From an uncultured Clostridium sp. (GTDB taxonomy: Bacteria; Bacillota; Clostridia; TANB77; CAG-508): DNA of 8,637 bases. Position 1 is the stretch's first letter, and every line of letters starts with the position of its first letter. Shown here one piece after another: positions 1-6,640 of this stretch. The notes beneath the pieces were generated by a model. That model saw only the letters and a program-made list of their open reading frames with translations, was not told the origin of the DNA and made no database searches. The position numbers and the translations under genes are program-made. Where the stretch lies: assembly GCA_900556695.1 (NCBI GenBank), contig USQA01000049.1, positions 1-8,637 on the forward strand. Reading direction: 5' to 3'.

Positions 1-24
1 TATACATATAAGGGGGAGTTATAT

Positions 25-552
25 ATGCCTAAAAAAAGTTCTATTTTAAAATTTGAAATTATAAGTACTATTTTTATAATGATAGTAGGAACACTTTTAC
101 ATTTTACATTTGGGTGGTCTAATAATAATCCATTAGTAGGGACATTTAGTGCTGTAAATGAAAGTACATGGGAACATTTGAAATTATTATTTTTCCCAAT
201 GCTAATAAGTACTATTATAGGTTTTTCTTATAAAGGGAAAGTTATACCTAATTATTTATGTGCTAAAGTGTTAGGAATTATATTAGCTATGTCTTTTGTA
301 GTAATATTTTTCTATACATATGTTGGAATAATAGGAACAAACTTTGCTATTGTGGATATTGGTAGTTTTTTTATAGCAGTAGGGTTAGGGCAATATGTGG
401 CATATCAAAAAATGCAATCAACATCTTCTTGTAGTAATGTAATACCTATTATTATTTTATTAGTATTATGTTCGTGCTTTTTAATTTTTACATTTTTTCC
501 ACTTCATATTGCATTATTTGAGGATCCAATAATTGGTTCATTTGGAATATAA
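25..552 (+). CDS. Small multi-pass membrane protein, DUF6512-like
   Basis: The product is 175 aa and strongly hydrophobic, with about five apparent membrane segments: near residues 9-30, 52-68, 80-103, 108-126 and 140-165. A conserved-looking block between the first two helices, NESTWEHLKLLFFP, resembles the signature of the clostridial DUF6512 family; I recognise this from memory and could not search it. The start is supported by AGGGGGAG about 8 nt upstream of the ATG. The biochemical role is unknown. The gene is separated by about 300 nt from the conjugation operon and is probably not part of it; it could be cargo or flanking chromosomal sequence. No catalytic motif is visible. I am confident that it is a gene and moderately confident of the family. 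Confidence 0.72.
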   Translation: MPKKSSILKFEIISTIFIMIVGTLLHFTFGWSNNNPLVGTFSAVNESTWEHLKLLFFPMLISTIIGFSYKGKVIPNYLCAKVLGIILAMSFVVIFFYTYVGIIGTNFAIVDIGSFFIAVGLGQYVAYQKMQSTSSCSNVIPIIILLVLCSCFLIFTFFPLHIALFEDPIIGSFGI

Positions 553-586
553 TAAGTAGAAAATATTGATATTATAATAATGTAAA

Positions 587-615
587 AGATAGATTATAGT
601 ATGCTATAATCATCT
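587..615. repeat. Inverted repeat / hairpin after the DUF6512-like gene
   Basis: GATTATAG (592-599) pairs with CTATAATC (604-611) around the 4-nt loop TATG. AGAT (587-590) and ATCT (612-615) extend the stem with one bulged A. There is no T-run after it, so it is at best a weak terminator for the upstream gene or a 3'-end stabilising hairpin. Confidence 0.55.
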
Positions 616-640
616 TGATAAATTACAAGTTATAGAATAA

Positions 641-665
641 AAGAGATACCTATCACATATCTCTT
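641..665. repeat. Perfect 8-bp hairpin
   Basis: AAGAGATA (641-648) and TATCTCTT (658-665) are perfect reverse complements with a 9-nt loop. No T-run follows. Its role is unknown; it is one of three hairpins in series in this leader. Confidence 0.5.
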
Positions 666-681
666 ACATACGATTAATATG

Positions 682-745
682 GTTCAATGAAATGGTGCAA
701 CCCAGTAATGATAGTACTATAAGGGGGTCACATATTTCATTGAAC
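682..745. promoter_or_regulatory. 64-nt long-stem hairpin, putative RNA regulator or DNA site
   Basis: GTTCAATGAAAT (682-693) is perfectly complementary to ATTTCATTGAAC (734-745). Inside this, GTG (695-697) can pair with CAC (729-731) and ACCC (700-703) with GGGT (725-728), giving a stem of about 19 bp with small internal loops. The tip contains the DNA palindrome ATAGTACTAT (711-720). The length and the G/C-containing internal pairs in such an A+T-rich sequence make chance formation unlikely. It could be a structured RNA leader, or a DNA hairpin recognised by a conjugation or recombination protein. I do not recognise the family. Confidence 0.55.
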
Positions 746-801
746 ATAACAATTATAACACACACAATTAAAAAAAACAAATTTAATAGTTAGGCTATAT
801 T

Positions 802-833
802 AAAAGATTATCAGTAAATGATAGTCTTTTTTT
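802..833 (+). terminator. Intrinsic terminator ahead of the VirB4-like gene
   Basis: AAAAGATTATCA (802-813) pairs with TGATAGTCTTTT (819-830) over 12 positions with a single T-G wobble and a 5-nt loop, followed by a T-run ending at 833. It ends 26 nt before the next start codon, so it either stops transcription from upstream or acts as an attenuator within the leader of the conjugation operon. Confidence 0.75.
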
Positions 834-859
834 GTTGCAAATAAGGAGGGATAGTTTAT

Positions 860-2686
860 TTGAAGAAAAAAGAAATTGATGGAATAATAGAAAATAAAAC
901 ATTACTTAATATTTTAAGTCCAATAGGCGGAATAGAATATAAGAAAAACTATATAAGAGTGGGAGATTATTTAGGAAGAATATATGTGATAACAAAATAT
1001 CCTCAAAAGGTAAGAGTAGGATGGCTTGAAAATATTGCAAATATACCAAATACAGTATGTTGTTTAAATATTTCTCCAACAGAAAAAGATACATTAATGC
1101 AAAACATAAGCAGGGGAATAAAACAAAATGAATCACAATATGAAGGAATAACAGATGAAATATTAAGACAAAGAACAGAAAGAGAAATACAAGATGCAAG
1201 AGATTTAATTGAAAAAGTAGATCTAAACGGAGAAACAGTAGTATATGTAACAATAGCAATAATGGTAATTGCAGAAGATGAAGAAGAGTTAAAACAAAGA
1301 TCTAAGGCAGTTTTGACAAGGCTTACATCAATGCAAATGAAAGGGCGATTATTAACGAATTTGAGTAAAAACTCATTGAAGTTAATGTCGCCTTTTTCTA
1401 TTACAGATCCAGTTGTAAAAAGTATTGCAGATAGAAATATGCTAGAGAGTACATGGATTGGTGGATTACCTTTTTCAAGTTCAGGATTTAATGATGGAAA
1501 TAAATATTATTTTGCTAGAGATACAAAGGGAGGAATTGTAATACTTGATCCTTGGAAAAGAGGAGGAGATAGAACAAACTCAAACTTTGTAATTATGGGT
1601 ACAGCAGGAGTTGGAAAATCTACAGTTGCTAAGCACTTAATATTAAATGAATATATGACTAATACGAAAGTAATTTTGATAGATCCTGAAAGAGAAGAAA
1701 AAGAAATGGTTGAGAAACTAGGAGAAAAATGGATAGATGTAGGGAGTGGTAAAGGTGGAATAATAAATCCATTACAAATTAAAAAAGTTCCTTTAGATGA
1801 TGAAGAAGCAGATGAAGTTGAATATAAAAGTAAAGGAATGGGAGCAATGGCTCTACATTTTCAAACATTAAGAACATTTTTTAAATTGTTATATCCTGAA
1901 CTTGATTCAATACATATAGCTCGATTAGAGGAAGTATTAGAAGAATTATATAACAGATTTAATATTGATTGGGATACAGATATTTCAGGAATACCAAATA
2001 ATAAATTTCCTATTATGACAGATTTATATAATCTTTTAAGAGAGAAAGCAAGTAATGAAATTGATGAGGAAAAACAAAAAATATATGAAACATTAAGAAG
2101 TCTATTAAGAGGTATTAGCATTGGTGCTGAAAAAGGCTTATTTAATGGTTATACTTCAATAGATGATAATGCAAAAATCGTATGTTTTGATACCTTTAAT
2201 TTACAAAATGCAGATGACAAAGTAAAAAGAGCTCAATATTTTAATATTCTAACTTATTGTTGGGAGATAATGAGTAGAGATAAAGAAGAAAAAACGATGC
2301 TAGTTTGTGATGAAGCTTATTTGTTAATTGATTCTAGAGTTCCTGAAACAACAATATTTTTAAGAAATGTAGCAAAAAGATGTAGAAAATATGAAGGAAG
2401 TTTAGTTATAATTTCACATTCTATTGTAGATTTTCTTGATGATTCAATAAAAATGTATGGACAAGCTATACTTGATATGGCTACATATAAAATATTGATG
2501 GGAACTGATGGAGTGAATTTAGAAGAAACAACGGAGCTATTTAAGTTAAGTGAGGGACAATCAGAGTTTTTATATAAAAAGAAAAGAGGTTTGGCTTTAT
2601 TTATCATAGGCTCAAACAGAATATTTGTTAGGTTTGATATATTTCCTATTGAGTTTGAGTATTTTGGTAAAGGTGGTGGTAGGTAA
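860..2686 (+). CDS. VirB4-family conjugative T4SS ATPase
   Basis: The 608-aa product is a cytoplasmic P-loop ATPase of the VirB4/TraE class that powers assembly and transfer by a conjugative type IV secretion channel. Walker A is GTAGVGKST at residues 247-255. Walker B is LVCDEAYLLI at about 481-490, with acidic D484 and E485. VIISHS at about 516-521 follows as in HerA/VirB4-like motors. The N-terminal ~240 residues form the VirB4-type domain. At 608 aa it is shorter than many VirB4 proteins (commonly about 750-850), but both ends look intact. The start is TTG at 860, supported by AAGGAGGG at 843-850. The stop overlaps the ATG of the M23 gene in TAATG, implying translational coupling. I am confident of the family; the exact T4SS subtype is unclear. 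Confidence 0.92.
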   Translation: MKKKEIDGIIENKTLLNILSPIGGIEYKKNYIRVGDYLGRIYVITKYPQKVRVGWLENIANIPNTVCCLNISPTEKDTLMQNISRGIKQNESQYEGITDEILRQRTEREIQDARDLIEKVDLNGETVVYVTIAIMVIAEDEEELKQRSKAVLTRLTSMQMKGRLLTNLSKNSLKLMSPFSITDPVVKSIADRNMLESTWIGGLPFSSSGFNDGNKYYFARDTKGGIVILDPWKRGGDRTNSNFVIMGTAGVGKSTVAKHLILNEYMTNTKVILIDPEREEKEMVEKLGEKWIDVGSGKGGIINPLQIKKVPLDDEEADEVEYKSKGMGAMALHFQTLRTFFKLLYPELDSIHIARLEEVLEELYNRFNIDWDTDISGIPNNKFPIMTDLYNLLREKASNEIDEEKQKIYETLRSLLRGISIGAEKGLFNGYTSIDDNAKIVCFDTFNLQNADDKVKRAQYFNILTYCWEIMSRDKEEKTMLVCDEAYLLIDSRVPETTIFLRNVAKRCRKYEGSLVIISHSIVDFLDDSIKMYGQAILDMATYKILMGTDGVNLEETTELFKLSEGQSEFLYKKKRGLALFIIGSNRIFVRFDIFPIEFEYFGKGGGR

Positions 2687-3414
2687 TGGCTTTAGATCCT
2701 GCTACAGCAAAATTAATCGCAAAGATAGTAATAAGTCAAATAACAGATGAAGAAAAAAGACAAAGATTAATTATAGGAATAATTATAGGGATAGTGGTAT
2801 TTACATTTATAATAATGATACCACTATTTGCTTTAACATCAACAATAGATAAAATAAAAAGTTTCTTTGGATTTGAAGATGATGGACAAGCTACAGATAG
2901 TTCTTATTATTCATTAGTTGAAATGCACGACACTTATGCTCCTACTGTAACTATTGAAGATTTAGAATATAATGGAACATTTCCTATGCCTGTTCAAAAT
3001 GCAACTGTAACAAGTGAATTTGGAACAAGAATTCATCCTGTAACTGGAAAACAGAGTTTTCATACAGGAATAGACTTAGCAGGAGCTTGGCACTCAAATA
3101 TTACAGCAGTTGAAAAAGGAACTATTGTATTTGCAGGAGTACAACAAGGCTATGGAAATTGTGTAGAAATAAAACATAGTACTGAGAATGGAACAATTTA
3201 TTATACCTTCTATGCACATTTGGCTAGGATTGATGTGATAGAAGGACAAGAAATACAGCAAGGGACTGTTGTTGGAATTCAAGGAGGAGATCCTAATCGT
3301 GATCCGAATCCTGGATATAGCACAGGCTCACATTTGCATTTTGAAATTAGAAAATCGAAAAATGGAGATTTTATAAATCCTAGAGAATATTTATTTGGAA
3401 ACAAGGAGGTTTAA
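2686..3414 (+). CDS. Membrane-anchored M23 family peptidase of the conjugation apparatus
   Basis: The 242-aa product has a short cytoplasmic N-terminus, one transmembrane helix at about residues 28-50, a linker to about 95, and a C-terminal M23 (LytM/lysostaphin-type) zinc endopeptidase domain at about 97-237. The metal and catalytic motifs are complete: HTGID gives H126 and D130, YAH gives H178, and HLH gives H216 and H218. It is expected to act outside the membrane, cutting peptidoglycan cross-bridges or stem peptides so that the transfer channel can cross the wall, like the hydrolases of other Gram-positive conjugative elements. No second lytic domain (such as NlpC/P60 or a transglycosylase) is present. 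The ATG overlaps the VirB4 stop by one base, and the next gene begins immediately after its stop. Confidence 0.92.
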   Translation: MALDPATAKLIAKIVISQITDEEKRQRLIIGIIIGIVVFTFIIMIPLFALTSTIDKIKSFFGFEDDGQATDSSYYSLVEMHDTYAPTVTIEDLEYNGTFPMPVQNATVTSEFGTRIHPVTGKQSFHTGIDLAGAWHSNITAVEKGTIVFAGVQQGYGNCVEIKHSTENGTIYYTFYAHLARIDVIEGQEIQQGTVVGIQGGDPNRDPNPGYSTGSHLHFEIRKSKNGDFINPREYLFGNKEV

Positions 3415-3963
3415 TTGGTAATAGATATAAATAATACGGAAAATAAATATAATATAATTTATGCAGATCCTCCATGGCATTATAATACATGGAGAGATGG
3501 AATGGGAACAGCAGAAAAACATTATAAGACAATGAAAGTTGAAGAAATAGTTAATATGAAGGATACAATCAAGAATATATCAGAAAAAGATTGTGTCCTT
3601 TTCTTATGGGTAACTTTTCCTTGCTTATTAGATGGACTAAAAGTTATGAAAGAATGGGGATTTAAGTACAAAACTTGTGGATTTAATTGGGTAAAAAGAA
3701 ATAAAATAAGTGATACATGGTTTTTCGGATTAGGACATTGGACTAGGGCAAATTCAGAAATCTGCTTAATTGGAACAAAAGGAACTATAAAAAGAAAATC
3801 AAATAAAGTATCACAAATAATTGACACTCATATAGAAGAACATAGCAAAAAACCAGCAATAGTAAGAGATAAAATAGTTGAACTTGTAGGAGATATGCCT
3901 AGAATAGAATTATTTGCAAGACAAACAGTAGATGGTTGGGATTGTTGGGGAAATGAGGTTTAG
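3415..3963 (+). CDS. MT-A70 family adenine N6-methyltransferase
   Basis: The 182-aa product has the catalytic DPPW motif at residues 18-21 (YADPPWHYNTW). It also has the family's WVTFP and GHWTR blocks and a typical C-terminal ELFAR stretch. MT-A70 proteins transfer methyl groups from S-adenosylmethionine to adenine N6; in bacterial mobile elements the target is usually DNA. The length is normal for short prophage/ICE members. The start is TTG, supported by AAGGAGG at 3403-3409, and follows the M23 stop with no gap, so it is co-transcribed with the conjugation genes. No partner restriction enzyme is visible, so it is probably an orphan that modifies the element or protects it from host restriction. 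The 3' third of the gene is repeated in degraded form at 6665-6974. Confidence 0.93.
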   Translation: MVIDINNTENKYNIIYADPPWHYNTWRDGMGTAEKHYKTMKVEEIVNMKDTIKNISEKDCVLFLWVTFPCLLDGLKVMKEWGFKYKTCGFNWVKRNKISDTWFFGLGHWTRANSEICLIGTKGTIKRKSNKVSQIIDTHIEEHSKKPAIVRDKIVELVGDMPRIELFARQTVDGWDCWGNEV

Positions 3964-3992
3964 TTGTGAAAAGATATAAAATGTGATAAAAT
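3630..3992 (+). repeat. Direct repeat, copy 1: MT-A70 3' end plus downstream promoter
   Basis: This stretch matches 6665-7006. The best part, from about 3718 to the stop, is roughly 90% identical by eye; the first ~90 nt is much more diverged. The similarity continues past the stop codon into the promoter (3964-3992). This copy is the intact reading frame. The two copies lie in direct orientation about 3 kb apart and bracket the AlbA_2/membrane protein/tRNA-like RNA unit. Confidence 0.85.
3964..3992 (+). promoter_or_regulatory. Extended -10 promoter for the AlbA_2 unit
   Basis: TTGTGA (3964-3969), a 17-nt spacer and TAAAAT (3987-3992) form a near-consensus housekeeping promoter. A TGA directly before the -10 hexamer gives the TGn extended motif. 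The -35 begins at the base after the methyltransferase stop codon. The AlbA_2 gene starts 27 nt after the -10, leaving a short 5' leader with the ribosome binding site AAGGGG (4005-4010). The same architecture recurs at 6978-7006, which strengthens the call. Confidence 0.75.
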
Positions 3993-4018
3993 AATACTCG
4001 GATGAAGGGGTAACAATT

Positions 4019-5482
4019 ATGGAATTTGAAGATGAAGTAAAAGAAATGATAGATTGTCATCAAGAAGGTGATTATTTGGACTTTAAAGAGTATGATTATC
4101 AAAAGGATCATAAGGAAGAATTAGTTAAAGATATATTAGCTTTAGCAAATTCACACAGTATTAGAAATAAATATATTATAATTGGTGCGGTTGAGGAAAA
4201 TAATGCATGTACAAAATTAAGAGAAATTGACACAAAACAAATAAGAGATGAAGCTGAATTTCAACAAATAATCAATACATATATATATGAAAATTTGATT
4301 GTTAATTACAGAATATTAAATATTGATGGAAAAAATATTCTTGTAATTCAAATACCAGTAATTAATAATTCAAACAGACCATTTATGGTAAAAAAACAAA
4401 TTGGAAAATTAAAAGAGAATGAAATATATATTAGAAAAGGAAGTACAACAAGTATAGCGAATAAAAAAGATCTTGAGTATATGTTTAAAGAAAACAAAAA
4501 TAGTAAATTAGTGGTTCAATCATACTCAGATGGAAATTTGTTTGATAAAATACAGTTATCAGAAGTTAATTCAATAATAGAGAAATATAAAGAGAAAAAA
4601 TTTGAAAAATTAAAGCAACTTGTTAATGATATTAACCAATTAAAAGGAAAAGAATTTTCATTTGGAGTAGGAGTGTCTTTTTTAATAAGTGATGAAGTTG
4701 TTAAAATTGATGATGAAAAAGAAAGTTTTATAAAAGAAGAATTAAAAGATTTAAATTTAGAATATGAAGATTTAATATTTGAATTTAAAAATATTAGATG
4801 GAAAACTACTTTCAATGGAGGTGGTCTAAGTCCAATTAGTAAAACTCTATACGGAGATAAAAATGAAATAGATAGATATTGGAAGTTAAAAGAGCTAGAT
4901 AGTTATATACTTGAATATTTAGCAATAAATTACTATTGTAAAGGATTACCTAAAATATATAACACTAATTTAGTTCTTTCAAATATAGGAAATTATCTTG
5001 ATGAAGATATAGAATTAAAATTAATTATAGATAAAGATGTATTTATAGGAAAGGATACACTTATTGTTAAAGATGATGTAATTAAATATTTAGGAAATAT
5101 GTATAATGATTTAAAAGAAGACTTGATAGAATGCCCAAGAGTAAGTAGTATAGATGAGTATTATTATCCAGCTATAGCAACTGCTACATCATCACATATT
5201 CCATCATATATAGGAACAATGTATAGTAGTAAACAAACATATTTAGAGGAATTAAAGGAAAAAGCCGATGATTTTAAATATGACATAGAGGATATATTTG
5301 AAAATTCAATATATGAAGAAGATAATAAGATAATAATAAAAACCGATTTTAAAAAACTAATGCATAATAAATCAATGTTCTTAGAATCTAAAATATTATT
5401 CAAAAGTAATAAAATAAAAATTGATTATGAAATAAGATCTAAAAATAGCTCAAAAATTATAAAAGAAAGTATAACAAGCTAG
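4019..5482 (+). CDS. AlbA_2 (Schlafen-type) domain protein, putative defence or regulatory protein
   Basis: The 487-aa product begins with an AlbA_2/Schlafen-type domain (about residues 5-155): an acidic EGDYLDFKEY block (15-24) containing the E...DFKE signature, KDILALANSH (37-46), YIIIG (52-56) and the closing EIYIRKGSTT strand (135-144). Bacterial AlbA_2 proteins are often annotated as ATP-binding or transcriptional regulators and are frequent in defence islands; related Schlafen cores in animals can cleave tRNA. Residues 165-487 are unrecognised, with a Lys/Glu-rich probable coiled region at about 180-215 and otherwise mixed charged sequence. The start is ATG with AAGGGG 8 nt upstream. 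It is the first gene of a unit driven by the promoter at 3964-3992, with a membrane protein 13 nt downstream. The domain call is firm; the activity is inferred. Confidence 0.85.
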   Translation: MEFEDEVKEMIDCHQEGDYLDFKEYDYQKDHKEELVKDILALANSHSIRNKYIIIGAVEENNACTKLREIDTKQIRDEAEFQQIINTYIYENLIVNYRILNIDGKNILVIQIPVINNSNRPFMVKKQIGKLKENEIYIRKGSTTSIANKKDLEYMFKENKNSKLVVQSYSDGNLFDKIQLSEVNSIIEKYKEKKFEKLKQLVNDINQLKGKEFSFGVGVSFLISDEVVKIDDEKESFIKEELKDLNLEYEDLIFEFKNIRWKTTFNGGGLSPISKTLYGDKNEIDRYWKLKELDSYILEYLAINYYCKGLPKIYNTNLVLSNIGNYLDEDIELKLIIDKDVFIGKDTLIVKDDVIKYLGNMYNDLKEDLIECPRVSSIDEYYYPAIATATSSHIPSYIGTMYSSKQTYLEELKEKADDFKYDIEDIFENSIYEEDNKIIIKTDFKKLMHNKSMFLESKILFKSNKIKIDYEIRSKNSSKIIKESITS

Positions 5483-5495
5483 GAAAGAGGAATTT

Positions 5496-6320
5496 ATGAT
5501 AGTAAGTTTGATAATAATGATTGTAATAATGGTAGTATTTGGAATTTTTACATATAAAGAATATAAAAAATGTAATAGTTTATTAGAAAAAATATTATAT
5601 GTATGTGTTTATTTTATAGTATTGGCACCAATCATAATATATTATTGTGATAGATTCAATATTCCTTCAATGCTAACATTAGATAAAAATTTAGATACGC
5701 AAAGTTGGTTATCATTTTGTGGAAATTATATATCGAGTATAGTTTCAGCAATTATAGGAGCTTTGGCTTTAGTGTTAATGACAAAATATCAAATAAGAAA
5801 GAATGATGAAGAAAATGAAAAAAGGAGTTCAGAGAATAATAGAATACAAAATATGCCTTTATTAAAATATAAAATAGAAACTAGTTCTCAAAATCAGAAA
5901 ATTGATATAGATCATTTAATAATAAGTAAATATAGTGGAAAAACAACTAGCTCTTATGAATTAAATATATCTATAAAAAATATAGGATTGAACAGCGTAA
6001 AAAAAATAATTGTAGATTTAGAATCAGATATGGTTTCTGAAAGATATAGATTATTAGGAGCAGATACACAAATACCAATTGAAAAAAATGAAAATAAGGA
6101 AATATATAGATATTTTGCTTTGGAAAGTGGAAAGGAATATTTAATGAATTTGAAAGTTTATTATGAAGATGTTTTACAAAATTGGTATTTACAGACTGTG
6201 GAAATAAATTATAACGCAACTAAAATAAACAATGGTACAAGTCAAATAGGGCAAGTATCTTATAAGGTCAATGAGGAACAATTAATAAATAAAAATGATA
6301 TTTCAATATTAGATTTATAA
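5496..6320 (+). CDS. Three-helix membrane protein with soluble C-terminal domain
   Basis: The 274-aa product has hydrophobic segments at about residues 3-20, 32-50 and 72-95. A charged helix (about 96-108, KNDEENEKRSSENNR) and a soluble C-terminal domain of about 165 residues rich in alternating beta-type sequence follow. The WLSFCGNYISSIVSAIIG stretch before and in the third helix, followed by an ENNRIQNMP-type linker, resembles a widespread family of uncharacterised Firmicute membrane proteins whose analogous motif is often WLSFWGSY. I have no family name for it. The start is supported by GGAAAGAGG just upstream. The gene lies 13 nt after the AlbA_2 gene, so the two are almost certainly co-transcribed and may act together at the membrane. 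No enzymatic motif is visible. Confidence 0.8.
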   Translation: MIVSLIIMIVIMVVFGIFTYKEYKKCNSLLEKILYVCVYFIVLAPIIIYYCDRFNIPSMLTLDKNLDTQSWLSFCGNYISSIVSAIIGALALVLMTKYQIRKNDEENEKRSSENNRIQNMPLLKYKIETSSQNQKIDIDHLIISKYSGKTTSSYELNISIKNIGLNSVKKIIVDLESDMVSERYRLLGADTQIPIEKNENKEIYRYFALESGKEYLMNLKVYYEDVLQNWYLQTVEINYNATKINNGTSQIGQVSYKVNEEQLINKNDISILDL

Positions 6321-6339
6321 TAAGAAAAAATTGAAATAT
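6298..6339. repeat. Inverted repeat over the membrane protein stop codon
   Basis: ATATTTCAAT (6298-6307) and ATTGAAATAT (6330-6339) are perfect 10-bp reverse complements separated by 22 nt; the gene's TAA lies in the loop. There is no T-run after it, so it is more likely an mRNA 3' structure than a full terminator. Confidence 0.45.
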
Positions 6340-6352
6340 TATAAAAAGAGAG

Positions 6353-6369
6353 TTATAATTTAATTATAA
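6353..6369. repeat. A+T palindrome
   Basis: TTATAATT (6353-6360) and AATTATAA (6362-6369) are perfectly complementary around a single T. In such A+T-rich DNA this could be chance. If functional it would be an operator-like protein site in the ~190 nt between the membrane protein and the next small reading frame; I see nothing else in that gap. Confidence 0.3.
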
Positions 6370-6507
6370 AATTAGCTATTGAAACTATTAGTTATCATTA
6401 TCCTAACTCTAGAACTTATATGTTTGCCAAAATCATTTTTTATAGACATCTTTGTAATATTTAATGAATTTGTGATTAATGAAATTATTATGAAGGGAGA
6501 GGATATT

Positions 6508-6573
6508 GTGAAAAAATTAATGAAAAGTAAAAAAGCCTCTAGTATATTATTTTATATGGAGATGTTCGGTTAA
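6508..6573 (+). CDS. Possible small or truncated peptide, 21 aa
   Basis: A GTG start at 6508 is preceded by a strong ribosome binding site, AAGGGAGAGG (6493-6502), with 5-nt spacing. It opens a short frame encoding a basic N-terminus (MKKLMKSKKASS) and then ILFYMEMFG before TAA. The basic segment followed by KKASS is reminiscent of the N-termini of small pilin-like or TadE-like proteins found in clostridial conjugation modules. It could therefore be the stub of a truncated gene of that type, or a true small peptide. Its last 17 bases overlap the start of the tRNA-like RNA, which argues for truncation at that junction. The same frame opens upstream at a TTG (6379), but that start has no ribosome binding site. 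Confidence 0.35.
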   Translation: MKKLMKSKKASSILFYMEMFG

Positions 6574-6640
6574 TATAATATGGCTAATAGTGTATATATA
6601 GACTGAGGCTTAAAATGGTGCAAATCCATTGTCTCCACCA
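6557..6640 (+). ncRNA. tRNA-like RNA with encoded CCA and degenerate core
   Basis: TGGAGAT (6557-6563) pairs with GTCTCCA (6631-6637) as an exact 7-bp acceptor stem (one T-G wobble), followed by CCA (6638-6640). Directly inside it is a perfect 5-bp T stem, AATGG (6614-6618) with CCATT (6626-6630), closing a 7-nt loop TGCAAAT. This loop keeps T54, C56 and A58 but has G in place of T55. An intrinsic terminator follows at once. The length of 84 nt would suit a type II tRNA, but the core is abnormal: the D arm is at best TCGG/CTAA with a mismatch, and the anticodon arm is at best TAGT/ACTG (6588-6591 with 6602-6605) enclosing an oversized A+T loop. It may be a tRNA-mimic RNA, a decayed tRNA gene, or an att-type tRNA fragment. 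The end structure is clear; the function is unknown. Confidence 0.55.

Larger units (their letters stand above)
553..859 (+). other. Structured non-coding leader upstream of the conjugation operon
   Basis: This 307-nt stretch carries no convincing gene. It holds, in order, a hairpin (587-615), a second hairpin (641-665), a larger 64-nt imperfect hairpin (682-745), an A-rich tract (about 769-784) and an intrinsic terminator (802-833), followed by the ribosome binding site of the VirB4-like gene. I could not find a clear -35/-10 pair for the downstream operon. The density of dyads fits a cis-regulatory RNA leader, an attenuator, or a DNA site such as an origin of transfer. It does not match any riboswitch core that I recognise. 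Confidence 0.5.

Noticed and set aside
682..745. T-box or known riboswitch
   Set aside because: It lacks the T-box core sequence and the conserved cores of the TPP, cobalamin, c-di-GMP and other common riboswitches as I know them. It is kept only as an unassigned hairpin.
906..1259. Reading frame of 117 codons on the minus strand opposite the VirB4-like gene
   Set aside because: Leu/Phe-rich translation of antisense A-rich DNA, no ribosome binding site, fully inside a well-supported gene. The other minus-strand frames (for example 3522-3827, 4516-4815, 6755-7108) were rejected for the same reason.
4019..5482. AlbA_2 protein as an ordinary ATPase
   Set aside because: Members are often labelled ATP-binding, but no Walker A or B motif is visible in this protein.
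6379..6573. Full 64-aa frame starting at TTG 6379
   Set aside because: There is no ribosome binding site before 6379, and the N-terminal part looks like random A+T-rich translation. Only the in-frame GTG at 6508 has good initiation signals.
6557..6640. tmRNA 3' end, suggested by GTCTCCACCA
   Set aside because: No tmRNA 5' half (GGGG-type start, tag reading frame) occurs in the preceding several hundred bases, and the acceptor 5' strand is found only 74 nt upstream of its partner, which fits a tRNA-sized molecule instead.
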